Shown: piece after piece, positions 38,154 to 45,962 of the stretch
Layout of the letters: each line of letters opens with the position of its first letter
Position numbering within the stretch: position 1 is the stretch's first letter
Assembly (NCBI RefSeq): GCF_014204815.1
Contig: NZ_JACHMC010000001.1
Span: 1,240,001-1,304,000, forward strand
Length of the DNA: 64,000 nt
Direction: 5' to 3'
Source: Micrococcus flavus
GTDB taxonomy: Bacteria; Actinomycetota; Actinomycetes; Actinomycetales; Micrococcaceae
Made by a program: the position numbers and the translations under genes
Notes under the pieces: generated by a model
Databases searched by the model: none
What the model was told of the DNA's origin: nothing
Seen by the model: only the letters and a program-made list of their open reading frames with translations

Positions 38154-39605
38154 TCAGCCGAGACCGGCGGCCGCCTTCATGGCCGCGTGGGCGTCCAGCG
38201 CCTCCTGGCGGGAGGCCTTCAGGTCCACCACCGGCTCGGGGTAGCCGCTGAGCGGCTGGTCCGCCTCGGGCACCCACCGCGCCACGTACCGTCCGTCGGC
38301 GTCGAACTTCACCGCCTGCGTGTCCGGGTTGAAGATGCGGAAGTACGGCGAGGCGTCGGCTCCTGAACCGGACACCCACTGCCAGGAGACGGGGTTGTTG
38401 GCCTCGTCCGCGTCCACGAGGGTGTCCCAGAACCAGGCCTCGCCGTCCTGCCAGGGCTGGAGCATGTTCTTGCAGAACAGGGACGCCGCGGCCATGCGCA
38501 CGCGGTTGTGCATCCAGCCGCTCTTCCACAGCTGCCGCATGCCGGCATCCACGAGCCGCAGCCCCGTCTCGCCCCGTTGCCACGCCCGGGCGAGCGCCGG
38601 GTCCGGCCGGTACGGGAACGCGCCGAACTCGGGGCGGAGCGGCACCGAGTCCAAGTCCGCGTAGTGGTAGGCCAGGGACCAGCAGAACTCCCGCCAGTAG
38701 AGCTGGCGGGTCCACGCGCGGGCGTCCTGCACGGCCACGTCCGACTCCCCCGCGCGGCGCGCGGCGTGCCACAGGGTGCGCGGGGACAGCTCGCCCGACC
38801 GCAGCCGGGGTGAGAGCCGGGATGTGGAGTCCGGGTCGCCGGGCACGTCCCGGCTCTGCCCGTAGCCGTCCAGGGCGACCTCGAGGGCGTCCAGGGCGTC
38901 GAGGGCCGCCTCCTCCCCCGGCGTCCAGTGCTCCGCCACGGTGTCCCGCCACCATTCCGGCGTGCGGTCCAACAGCTCCAGCCCCTCGACGTCCGTGAGC
39001 ACGCCCGCGTCCCGCAGGGCGGCGAGGGCGTCCCGCGTGCGTGCGGAGGGTCCGTCCAGGGCCTCGGGCACCGGGAGCACGGCGCTCACCGGGACGTCGG
39101 CGGCCGCCCGGTGGAAGGGCGTGAAGACGCGGTAGTTGCCTCCGGCACCCGTGGTCACCTCCCACGGTTCGGTGAGCAGCGCGCCGGGGTGGCTGTGGGC
39201 CTCCCGCCCCGCCTCGCCCAGCAGGGTCTTGACCTGGGCGTCCAGCGCCCGGGATCGCGGGGCGTACCGGCGCGACCACCGCACCACGGACGCGTCCAGT
39301 CCGGCGGCGACGTCGGGCACCACCGCGCGGGCGTCCCCGCGGGCGAACACCAACGGGATGCCCAGGTCCCGCAGCCGGACGTCGAGCGCTTCGAGGCTGC
39401 GGTGATACCACCAGCGCGTGGCGGCCCCGAGCGGCCGCGGACCGAGCCGGCCGGCGTCGTCGTCCTCCGCGCCCTCCTCCCGGATCCACAGCGCGACGAC
39501 GTCGCCACGCCCCTCGTCCTGCCCCCGCGCCTCCGCTATCGCGGCGGTGAGCGCCTCATGGTCGAGGGTGCGGAGGTCGTCGCGGAGCCAGAGCAGGGTG
39601 GTCAT
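38154..39605 (-). CDS. phr: Deoxyribodipyrimidine photolyase
   Basis: 483 residues from ATG at 39603-39605. The N-terminal photolyase domain (LLWLRDDLRTLDHEAL) binds the antenna cofactor. The C-terminal FAD domain has WTRQLYWREFCWSLAYH, MRQLWKSGWMHNRVRM and WQWVSGSGADASPYFRIFNP. This is class I CPD photolyase architecture, repairing UV dimers with light. The Trp residues of the electron-transfer path appear conserved. It is probably monocistronic. Confidence 0.9.
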   Translation of the reverse strand: MTTLLWLRDDLRTLDHEALTAAIAEARGQDEGRGDVVALWIREEGAEDDDAGRLGPRPLGAATRWWYHRSLEALDVRLRDLGIPLVFARGDARAVVPDVAAGLDASVVRWSRRYAPRSRALDAQVKTLLGEAGREAHSHPGALLTEPWEVTTGAGGNYRVFTPFHRAAADVPVSAVLPVPEALDGPSARTRDALAALRDAGVLTDVEGLELLDRTPEWWRDTVAEHWTPGEEAALDALDALEVALDGYGQSRDVPGDPDSTSRLSPRLRSGELSPRTLWHAARRAGESDVAVQDARAWTRQLYWREFCWSLAYHYADLDSVPLRPEFGAFPYRPDPALARAWQRGETGLRLVDAGMRQLWKSGWMHNRVRMAAASLFCKNMLQPWQDGEAWFWDTLVDADEANNPVSWQWVSGSGADASPYFRIFNPDTQAVKFDADGRYVARWVPEADQPLSGYPEPVVDLKASRQEALDAHAAMKAAAGLG

Positions 39606-39669
39606 GGGCTCCAGCATGCCCGGCGGTGCCGCCCCTGCGCGACGGTCCCACGGCTGCGGACCGGACGCG

Positions 39670-39706
39670 GCGAGGGCGGCCGTCATACCACGACGACCGC
39701 CCTCGC
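39670..39706. terminator. Hairpin downstream of the surface-protein gene
   Basis: 10-bp stem (39670-39679 with 39697-39706) with a 17-base loop, just downstream of the minus-strand gene ending at 39743. Confidence 0.5.
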
Positions 39707-39742
39707 GGTGATGTGGGCCCGGACCAGCCGGACCCGCACTGC

Positions 39743-40891
39743 TCAGCGCAGGCCGAAGGAGCGGCGGAAGCGCACCATCGCGACGGCGCTCACGGCCGCC
39801 AGACCCGCCAGCCACCAGGCGGCGGTGTCGCCGGTCTCGACCTTCTCCGGCACGGTGTGGCCGTCCTCGTCCGCGACAGGCGCAGTCGGCTCCGGCTCAG
39901 GGGTCGGCTCCGGCTCAGGGGTCGGCTCCGGCTCAGGGGTCGGCTCCGGCTCAGGGGTCGGCTCCGGCTCAGGGGTCGGCTCAGGGGTCGGCTCCGGCTC
40001 AGGGGTCGGCTCCGGCTCAGGGGTCGGCTCCGGCTCAGGGGTCGGCTCCGGCTCAGGGGTCGGCTCCGGCTCAGGGGTCGGCTCCGGCTCGGCGGGCTCG
40101 ATCGGGGTGGGGGTGGAGTCGCCCGGCAGGTCCAAGACGTCCACCACGAAGGTCACTGTGCGGGTCTCGCCCAGCTGGGTCATTTCCACCGTGAAGGAGT
40201 CCCGGCCCAGGAAGTCCTCGTCGGGGGTATAGCCGTAGGAGAACTCACCGATGGTCACCGTGCCGTTCTCGGGCTTCGTGACGAGGGTGGCCTTCATCGG
40301 GGCCGCAGCACCATCGCCGTCGGTGGTGAGGTAGGTGATGTGGGTCTCATTCTGGTCCGTCTGGACGTACCACGTGGCGTTGCGGGCCCATTCGTCATGG
40401 GGGAAGTAGTCCTCGTCCTCATAGGGGGTGAGGGTGCCCTCCGCGTCGACGGCGGCACCGAAGGCCAGCTGGCCCGCGCCGTAGACGTCGATCGAGTAGT
40501 CGTCGCCCTCGGACAGGGCTGCGGCCTCGAGGAGCGCGGTGGTGTCGATGAGCCCCGCGTCGGCCAGCGTCGAGTAGATGACGGGGGTCGGGAAGGCGGG
40601 GGCCACCTCCGCGTTCGGATCGAAGTCCCACGCGGAGACCTCGAGGTCCGTGGTGGTTCCGTCGGCGGCCGTGACCACGACGCGCACATCCGAGGCGTCG
40701 AAGTTGTCCTGCAGACCGAACTCGATCGGCGCGTACTGACCGGCGAAGCTGGAGAAGAACGTGCCGGCCGGCACGCCGTGCTCCTCGGTCCAGTCGGCGG
40801 CGGAGGCGGGCGCCGCGGCGCCGCCTGCCAGAACGGCAGCGCCGAGGACGGCGGCGGCGAGGCGGGGGGTGTGGAGGCGAACGGTGGTCAT
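39743..40891 (-). CDS. Secreted surface protein with PEPEPT stalk and sortase-like anchor
   Basis: 382 residues from ATG at 40889-40891, GAGGAGCACC upstream. Sec signal peptide (about 1-31, ends ASA). Residues ~32-215 are a soluble domain of unknown fold. A short Ig-like/cadherin-type segment follows ([31 protein letters not shown]). Then comes a rigid stalk of about eleven PEPEPT units, and [17 protein letters not shown] with a membrane helix and FRRSFGLR. The anchor matches that of the protein encoded at 16939-18165. The stalk would project the N-terminal domain from the wall. Confidence 0.75.
   Translation of the reverse strand: MTTVRLHTPRLAAAVLGAAVLAGGAAAPASAADWTEEHGVPAGTFFSSFAGQYAPIEFGLQDNFDASDVRVVVTAADGTTTDLEVSAWDFDPNAEVAPAFPTPVIYSTLADAGLIDTTALLEAAALSEGDDYSIDVYGAGQLAFGAAVDAEGTLTPYEDEDYFPHDEWARNATWYVQTDQNETHITYLTTDGDGAAAPMKATLVTKPENGTVTIGEFSYGYTPDEDFLGRDSFTVEMTQLGETRTVTFVVDVLDLPGDSTPTPIEPAEPEPTPEPEPTPEPEPTPEPEPTPEPEPTPEPEPTPEPTPEPEPTPEPEPTPEPEPTPEPEPTPEPEPTAPVADEDGHTVPEKVETGDTAAWWLAGLAAVSAVAMVRFRRSFGLR
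39886..40092. repeat. 18-bp tandem repeat array coding PEPEPT
   Basis: About eleven near-identical copies of GGCTCCGGCTCAGGGGTC with one 12-bp unit in the middle. It is in frame within the surface-protein gene and should vary in copy number by slippage. Confidence 0.9.
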
Positions 40892-40999
40892 GGTGCTCCT
40901 CAGATCGGGAGGGGGCGGACAGCGCAATAGAGCGGTGACGTCGGTCATGCTGCTGTCAGCATACTGAGATCGGCCTGGAAAATTACCAAACGCCGTGAC

Positions 41000-41460
41000 G
41001 TCACGGGCGACGCTCGGGTCGGGCCCGCGGGACGAGGCGCCCACAGACGCGGCGCTCCGCGTGACCGCTGGGAGCGTGTGCGGCTCGGACCTGCGGCCCT
41101 ACCGCGGAGCCGGGAAGGTCGACCACGCGGCAATGGGTCACGACTACCTGGGCGAGGCCGTGAAACTCGGCTTCGCGGTGACCGGCTGTCCGTGGGCGGC
41201 CACGTCGTCGGCTCCTCCGTGGCCTCGTGCAACGCGTGGGCGATCGGCCGGGCCGGCTACCAGTGGCGCAGCGTGCGGGTCGGAGGGAGGGGCTCGGTGG
41301 GCGTGTAGGTCGAGCACGCCCGCATTCGATGCCCTCCGGAACCCTCGTGCGCATTCCGGGCGGCGCATGCTCCCGGACCCGATCCGGCGCATCCAGGAGT
41401 GCAGGATCGACCCCGGCGCGGCGTTCGACCCGGCCCTGCCGCTGGAGCGTCCTCACTGAT
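41000..41460 (+). pseudogene. Relic of a zinc-dependent alcohol dehydrogenase
   Basis: Fragments of a medium-chain dehydrogenase lie in order but in different frames. First [20 protein letters not shown] with GHDYLGEAV (compare ...CGSDLHLYRG... and GHE). Then, in another frame, VVGSSVASCNAWAIGRAGYQ (compare VVGSFFASDNTCEICRAGYQ). Finally DPIRRIQECRIDP with DPALPLE (compare the C-terminal GEIDPSFVITHRLPLE). Most of the Rossmann half is deleted. The 668-base stretch 40892-41559 has no intact gene apart from this relic and the tRNA terminator. Confidence 0.6.
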
Positions 41461-41520
41461 GCACGAGCGCCGCGCCCCGGAGGCGCTGGTGACCACGTCC
41501 TGACCGTCGATCTGCACGAC

Positions 41521-41550
41521 GAAGGCCCGGTCCGTGTGGACCGGGCCTTC
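41521..41550 (-). terminator. Terminator of the left tRNA-Ala gene
   Basis: Perfect 13-bp stem with a GTGT tetraloop (41521-41533 with 41538-41550), ten bases downstream of the tRNA on the minus strand. Confidence 0.8.
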
Positions 41551-41558
41551 GATCTTCC

Positions 41559-41635
41559 GTGGAGGTAAGGGGATTCGAACCCCTGACCTTCTGCATGCCA
41601 TGCAGACGCGCTACCAACTGCGCCATACCCCCGAG
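41559..41635. repeat. Left 77-bp direct repeat (tRNA-Ala), candidate attachment site
   Basis: Identical to 48196-48272 in the same orientation. Together they bound a 6.6-kb accessory segment, as the att sites of an integrated element do. Confidence 0.7.
41560..41632 (-). tRNA. tRNA-Ala(GGC), left copy
   Basis: 73 bases on the minus strand. Acceptor GGGGGTA pairs with TACCTCC, anticodon stem TCTGC/GCAGA encloses loop ATGGCAT with anticodon GGC, and the T arm is AGGGGTTCGAATCCCCT. The CCA is not encoded. A possible promoter lies at 41680-41709 (TAGTGT and TTGCGC, 18-base spacing). It is identical to the copy at 48197-48269, and the identity runs a few bases beyond both ends (41559-41635). Confidence 0.95.
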
Positions 41636-41902
41636 ATCGGGCGCCCCTCGCCGGCGGACCGGGCCGGAGCGACTCGAGAACACTAACCGAGCCGCGGGCC
41701 CCTGCGCAAATCGCCGGTGCGGAATGGTCTCGGGGATGCCGCTGACGTCCGAGCCGGTGACGATCCGCCGACGGCGGAGGCGGACAGGATTCCGGTGACC
41801 GCCACCAGGCCGGACGGTCATCCTGCCGCCACGGCACGCCCCCACCCCGGCCTGACGCGCGCCACGTTCCTGCCCTCGAATCAGGGGGAACGGCAGGCTG
41901 AC

Positions 41903-42226
41903 ATGCGAGAAGGGCCGGGACATCATGTGATGTCCCGGCCCTTCCACGCGGTGGACGCAATGGAACGCTGCGGGAACAGGCGACCACGGGTCGAGAGGCT
42001 GGTTTCCGCGTGGAATCGAGGAATTCGCCCTGATGCCGACGGTGAAGGCGAGGCGGATGACGCGCTGATCGGCGCGTCGGCGGAACCAAGTAAACGACCT
42101 CGACCACGGCTCACGGACAGCGAAGTGGACGCTATGCGAACAGCGCGCGAGCGTGGCGTGAGCGTGAAAGTGATCGCGATGCAGTTCGGCATACACAGGG
42201 GCACGGTGTGGGCGAAGACGCGATGA
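41903..42226 (+). pseudogene. C-terminal fragment of a serine recombinase (resolvase-type HTH)
   Basis: The last ~40 residues (RLTDSEVDAMRTARERGVSV, then VIAMQFGIHRGTVWAKTR) match the C-terminal helix-turn-helix of Hin/resolvase-like recombinases. Nothing in the ~65 residues before it matches the catalytic domain. The open frame begins inside a long palindrome (41909-41944). It is probably a remnant of a larger recombinase, but an independent small HTH protein of 107 residues cannot be excluded. The stretch 41633-41902 to its left holds only the tRNA promoter. Confidence 0.5.
41909..41944. repeat. 36-bp palindrome
   Basis: Inverted repeat with 17-bp arms (41909-41925 with 41928-41944) around TG. 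It could be a terminator or the end of a mobile element; it lies 270 bases inside the left tRNA repeat. Confidence 0.6.
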
Positions 42227-42328
42227 CGGCGCGACTGGTGTCGCTGTGTGAATTGATGAGTTCTTCGGAGTGAAGGGTGCTCGGTGCGCGGGTTTCGTTG
42301 ATGCTTCGGGTCTTCTCTTGGGGTGGGT

Positions 42329-43015
42329 TCAGGGTCCGAGCGTGGGCGGCTGCGGGCCGCGCGGTCGTCCCGAGCCTCGCCCGAACGCCTCTGACGGTGG
42401 GAGCTTGGAACGGCGCTCGGTGCTCTGCTGGGGCGGTCGCCGGTCGGTCTTCTGTGGCGCGGACTTCTGCTCTGCGCGGCGGGCTACGGAGCGCTGGGCG
42501 ACGTCTTCCACGATGTAGCGGTGCCTGGGCAGGAGACGCCCGGTCGGGTAGGTGCTCGTCAGCAGCTCGATGCCTTGTTCGGCGGTGGTGTAGCCGAGGC
42601 GAAGGAACAGGGTTGCGGCGTCGTCGAGGTCGCGCTCATCGCGCGAGGCATGGAGCTTCATCGCCAGCAGGTACTCCGGTGAGGCGACTTGCACCAGCAG
42701 TGACTCGGATTCGAACACGGTGACCGGGTGCTCGTCCTGGCCGGGCAGGAAGCCCTTGGCTGCGTCGTTGAGCCAGTCCGGCTCCAGCCCGTGCGAGGCA
42801 CCGATCATCTCGGCGGCCTCGCGGACCTCCGGTGCGGGGATGAACAGGGCGTCCACGTCGCGGGTAAGGCGGCCCTGGTCATAGGCCAGTGCCATGGCCG
42901 CCCCGCCCACGACGAACAGCTGCGCGTGCACCCCTGCCGCCCCGAGGCGGTCGGAGAGTTCCTGGAACAGGGCGCGGACGTGCGTGGCATCCAGTACGGC
43001 GCCGTGCTGGTTCAT
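42329..43015 (-). CDS. DUF6036-type nucleotidyltransferase (toxin-antitoxin-like)
   Basis: 228 residues; ATG at 43013-43015 overlaps the stop of the upstream gene (ATGA). N-terminal nucleotidyltransferase segment: AQLFVVGGAAMALAYDQGRL, then TRDVDALFIP (the GG...DxD pattern of the MNT/AbiEii superfamily). EYLLAMKLHASRDERDLDD is the second conserved block of this family. The last ~60 residues are an Arg/Pro/Gln-rich tail without similarity. It sits on an island next to a short partner, as two-gene toxin-antitoxin or abortive-infection modules do. No activity is proven. Confidence 0.7.
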   Translation of the reverse strand: MNQHGAVLDATHVRALFQELSDRLGAAGVHAQLFVVGGAAMALAYDQGRLTRDVDALFIPAPEVREAAEMIGASHGLEPDWLNDAAKGFLPGQDEHPVTVFESESLLVQVASPEYLLAMKLHASRDERDLDDAATLFLRLGYTTAEQGIELLTSTYPTGRLLPRHRYIVEDVAQRSVARRAEQKSAPQKTDRRPPQQSTERRSKLPPSEAFGRGSGRPRGPQPPTLGP

Positions 43016-43503
43016 GCCCGGTTCAGCGACCGTCCGGTGATGAAGATGCCCCGCTGACGGAACGCCCGCGGGCTGTCCTGCTTGGCCTCGTCCCGGAAGA
43101 TCGCGGGCACGGCCGGGAACCATCCCTCGGCACGGCGCGCGGGGTCGAGCGCCCAGGCAGGAGGCGTCCAGCCGTCGCGCTCGGCCAGGTGGTCGGCCAG
43201 CGCAGCGAACGCCGCGTCGAGCTGCACCGACCCGGTGGGTGCGGGCTCGGTGGCGAACACCTCGGCCGCGAGCTGCACACCGCCCCGGCGGAGGGTGGAG
43301 GTGTAGTCATCGAGGGTCTGGAGGATGCCGAACCGCCAGCCCACCTCCAGATCATCTCCGGCGCTCAGCAGGGCCGCGGCGAGTGTGGCGTTACCGGCCG
43401 CGGTGTGACGCACACCGACACGGGTTCTCGGCACCGCGCCAGGGGCGGTCTGGGCGCGCTCCAGCAGCGCACCAATCGACAGCACCTCACCCTGGAACAC
43501 CAT
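43012..43503 (-). CDS. Partner protein of the nucleotidyltransferase (antitoxin-like, HTH lost)
   Basis: 163 residues from ATG at 43501-43503. The C-terminal half (PARRAEGWFPAVPAIFRDEA, then SPRAFRQRGIFITGRSLNRA) resembles the conserved tail of actinobacterial XRE-type proteins encoded just upstream of such nucleotidyltransferases. The expected N-terminal helix-turn-helix is missing: the protein starts MVFQGEVLSIGALLERAQTA. It may be a naturally short form or truncated at its 5' end. Coupled by ATGA to the downstream gene. Confidence 0.55.
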   Translation of the reverse strand: MVFQGEVLSIGALLERAQTAPGAVPRTRVGVRHTAAGNATLAAALLSAGDDLEVGWRFGILQTLDDYTSTLRRGGVQLAAEVFATEPAPTGSVQLDAAFAALADHLAERDGWTPPAWALDPARRAEGWFPAVPAIFRDEAKQDSPRAFRQRGIFITGRSLNRA

Positions 43504-43604
43504 CACCGCCTCCTTCCCTCCGTCCCTATTCTCCCAGACCTGCCGCGGAAAGTCCCGAGCGCGACGGGGTGCTCAGCCAGCGAGGAGACCTGCGCGCGTA
43601 TCGC

Positions 43605-44057
43605 TCAGTCTGCGATGGGACTTGCGAGGGCTTCCGGTTCCCCCGCCTCGGCAACGATGCGCAGCGCGCGTTCGAGCACCTGGAGGTCCTCAACGGTCTC
43701 GACGGAGGTCACCTCGCCCCAGGAAAGGGTGAGAAACTGGAACACCGTGTTCTCGTAGCGTCCGCCGTCCGGCAGGTCGCCCGCGACGAGCGACCGCACA
43801 GCAACGCGCGTGCGCCAGGGAACGCCGTTCACGAGCACGTCTTGGATATCAAACCGTGCGCTGGGCAGCAGTCGGAGCGTGCGCTGCCACCACCGGATCA
43901 TCGCCTCCCTGCTGGTACGCCGACCGCCGAGGGCGTGGTCGCCGTGAAAGCGGTACTCGAACTCCGGGGCGAGCCCGTCGACCATGGCCATGTAGTCGCC
44001 GGCGTTGATGCGGTCGAACGTGGACCGGACCTTGGCGCGGACGATGCGCTTGTACAT
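43605..44057 (-). CDS. NTF2-like/SnoaL-like domain protein
   Basis: 150 residues; ATG at 44055-44057 after GAGGAGGCCCGC. The fold signature is VRSTFDRINAGDYMAMVDGL, EYRFHGDHALGG and YENTVFQFLTL, a cone-shaped alpha+beta barrel seen in small hydrolases, isomerases and ligand binders. Its active-site pocket cannot be assigned. Divergent from the TetR gene, which shares a palindromic operator 30 bases upstream. Confidence 0.75.
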   Translation of the reverse strand: MYKRIVRAKVRSTFDRINAGDYMAMVDGLAPEFEYRFHGDHALGGRRTSREAMIRWWQRTLRLLPSARFDIQDVLVNGVPWRTRVAVRSLVAGDLPDGGRYENTVFQFLTLSWGEVTSVETVEDLQVLERALRIVAEAGEPEALASPIAD

Positions 44058-44087
44058 GCGGGCCTCCTCGTTCCGATCCTGACTTCC

Positions 44088-44102
44088 GTTACTATTAGTA
44101 AC
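44088..44102. promoter_or_regulatory. TetR operator between the NTF2-like and tetR genes
   Basis: GTTACTATTAGTAAC: perfect 7-bp arms around one base, ending three bases before the tetR ATG and 30 bases from the divergent start. Confidence 0.75.
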
Positions 44103-44105
44103 ATC

Positions 44106-44756
44106 ATGGTTCGTTCCGGTCGCCCGCGCAAGGATGACACCGACGAGCGCATCCTGGAGGCGTTCGCGGAGCTGGTGGTCGAACGCGGCTACGCGCGGGT
44201 CACTGTGGATGAGGTCGCCGCGAGGGCGGGCACGAACAAGCCCGCCTTCTACCGGCGCTTCCACAACCTCGCGGACCTCGTGCCCCGTCTGCTCGCGTCC
44301 CGTCACGGCACCGACGAGGACATCAACACCGGCACGCTCGTCGGTGACCTGATCGAGGTGCAGCACCGGCAGCGCCGTCTGTTCACCGATCCCGTCGTCA
44401 TCCGGGGCTTCGCGGGCTGGATCGCGGAGGTGGATGCGAACCCGAGCGAGGGCGCACCGTTCCTGTCCGACTACCTCGGACCACGCCGGACGTACACGCG
44501 GGTGATCGTCGACCGTGCGGCCGAGCGCGGCGAGATAGTGGCATGCGCCGATTCCGGCTGGATCGCCGACCTGCTCACCGGCCCACTGCTGATGCGCGCG
44601 GTGCTGCCAGGACTTCCGTCGATCGATGAAACGTTCACGGCCCACACCATCCACGCCGCTCTCGACGCTCTCGATTACGCAGGCGACCGCAGCGCGATCC
44701 AGGTGCCGGGAGATGGGAAAGCGGCCAGGAAGCCGCCCTATGCTCTCCAGAACTGA
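44106..44756 (+). CDS. TetR-family transcriptional regulator (island)
   Basis: 216 residues from ATG at 44106. N-terminal HTH: ILEAFAELVVERGYARVTVD and AGTNKPAFYRRFHNLADL; the C-terminal ligand domain is of the TetR_C 16-like type. The operator nearly touches the start, so the transcript may have a very short leader and be autorepressed. Probable target: the divergent NTF2-like gene. Confidence 0.85.
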   Translation: MVRSGRPRKDDTDERILEAFAELVVERGYARVTVDEVAARAGTNKPAFYRRFHNLADLVPRLLASRHGTDEDINTGTLVGDLIEVQHRQRRLFTDPVVIRGFAGWIAEVDANPSEGAPFLSDYLGPRRTYTRVIVDRAAERGEIVACADSGWIADLLTGPLLMRAVLPGLPSIDETFTAHTIHAALDALDYAGDRSAIQVPGDGKAARKPPYALQN

Positions 44757-44798
44757 TCGCGCCGACCTACACCCCTGTCCCAACTCTGCCCAATGTGA

Positions 44799-45185
44799 TC
44801 ACTGGAGCTGTTCCCACCTCGCGAACCCCTGAACGACGGTGTAGATCATGTAGATCACGGCGGCGACGAAGACGATGATCGAGAGGATGAGTACTGTGAG
44901 TGCGAGCTTTCGCGCGGTTGTGGTCATGCTGCGGCGCGTCCCGACCCCGGCGAGGATTGCGGCACCGGCGGCGAGGATCACCGCGAGGTGCGGCAGGACG
45001 ATCGCGATCACGATCGAGCAGGCCGAGGTGATGATCGCGGTCAGACCGTAGCCGCATCCTGAGCGTTTCCGGCCCGTGGCTTGCGCCTGCTCGATGGGGG
45101 CGTTCGTCGCGGTCGGCGTGTTCGCCCAGACAGAAGACGGAGAGTCCTTGGGCTGCGATGCACTGTTGGTGTGTGATTCGGACAT
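44799..45185 (-). CDS. Small membrane protein downstream of the ABC immunity operon
   Basis: 128 residues; ATG at 45183-45185 after CGGAGGAACAGC. A polar ~45-residue N-terminus, then three hydrophobic stretches (GLTAIITSACSIVIAIVLP, AVILAAGAAILAGVG, LTVLILSIIVFVAAVIYMIY). It is the last gene of the minus-strand ABC cluster. No family is recognised with confidence; DUF4190-like small membrane proteins are the nearest in shape. Confidence 0.65.
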   Translation of the reverse strand: MSESHTNSASQPKDSPSSVWANTPTATNAPIEQAQATGRKRSGCGYGLTAIITSACSIVIAIVLPHLAVILAAGAAILAGVGTRRSMTTTARKLALTVLILSIIVFVAAVIYMIYTVVQGFARWEQLQ

Positions 45186-45209
45186 GCTGTTCCTCCGGTG
45201 CGGGCGGGT

Positions 45210-45961
45210 TCAGGTGCGTGCGTCGCCGCGTTCGAGCACGGCGGTGTTGAGGGCAGTGGCTGCGGCGGTGAGCAGGACGGATGCGGCGGCGATCATGATG
45301 AGGATGCTCCCGGTGATCGTGCCGGTGTCGGCGAAGGCGGCGGTGCCGAGCTGGGTCGCGCGGGTCAGCGCGGCGTAGGGGCGAGGAACATCACCGGGTC
45401 GAGTTTCGCCACGAGCTGGAACGAGGAGAACCCGGAGCCGAGGAAGGCGACCGCGATCGGGGCGGCGAGGGAGCGCATCACCATCGATAGCCAGGATTGG
45501 AGTGCTGCGACCGGGATGCAGCCGAGCACGATCATCGCGAAGATGCCCCAGTACGTGGACGGCAGGAACCCCGGTAGCCCGAAGACGAGTTTGCCGAGCA
45601 GGATCACGATGGCCAGGGCGATGGTCTGCATGATCGCGGCGAGCAGAGCGACCGTCAGCGATTTCACGACGACGATCCGCAGCGACGGGGTGGGTCCGCT
45701 CATCAGCGCGTTCCAGTTGCTTCCGCGGTGCTCGGGTCGCCAGATGAGGGAGGCGAGGATCGCGATGCCGACGGGCAGCGGGAAGAGGCCGTAGAACACG
45801 AACGAGCGCATCCAAAGAGTGTTCCAGCCGTCGTCGAGGCCGGTGCCGTCGATGATCGTCATGATCGTGCCGAGCAGCACGAAGACGGCCGGCAGCAGGA
45901 TCACGACGGCCCAGCTCATTGAGCGCTTGAGCTTGATGAACTCGGTGGCGATGGCGTGAAT
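45210..45961 (-). pseudogene. Lantibiotic-immunity-type ABC permease (LanG-like), frameshifted
   Basis: The frame EFIKLKRSMSWAVVILLPAV, GSNWNALMSGPTPSLRIVVV to LDPVMFLAPTPR is an ABC-2 permease of the bacitracin/lantibiotic resistance type. At 45378-45381 one C is missing, and the next frame continues the last helices (ILIMIAAASVLLTAAATAL) to 45210. There is no ATG: AGGAGGCCTGAT sits correctly before ATT at 45959-45961, so translation would need a rare ATT start or the ATG was lost. Probably inactive. Confidence 0.7.
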
Positions 45962-45962
45962 A

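Noticed and set aside
39886-40092. Possible CRISPR-like array
   Set aside because: Repeats are head-to-tail without unique spacers and stay in frame within a coding gene.
39626-40930. Plus-strand frame with RLRLRG repeats
   Set aside because: Antisense of the PEPEPT stalk; the minus-strand gene has signal peptide, ribosome site and anchor.
41633-41902. Gene between the left tRNA and the palindrome
   Set aside because: Short frames have no ribosome site or similarity; the only supportable feature is the tRNA promoter.
43239-44756. Single 505-codon plus-strand gene ending in the TetR sequence
   Set aside because: Only the last 216 residues are TetR; upstream part is antisense to two real genes, and an operator precedes the ATG at 44106.
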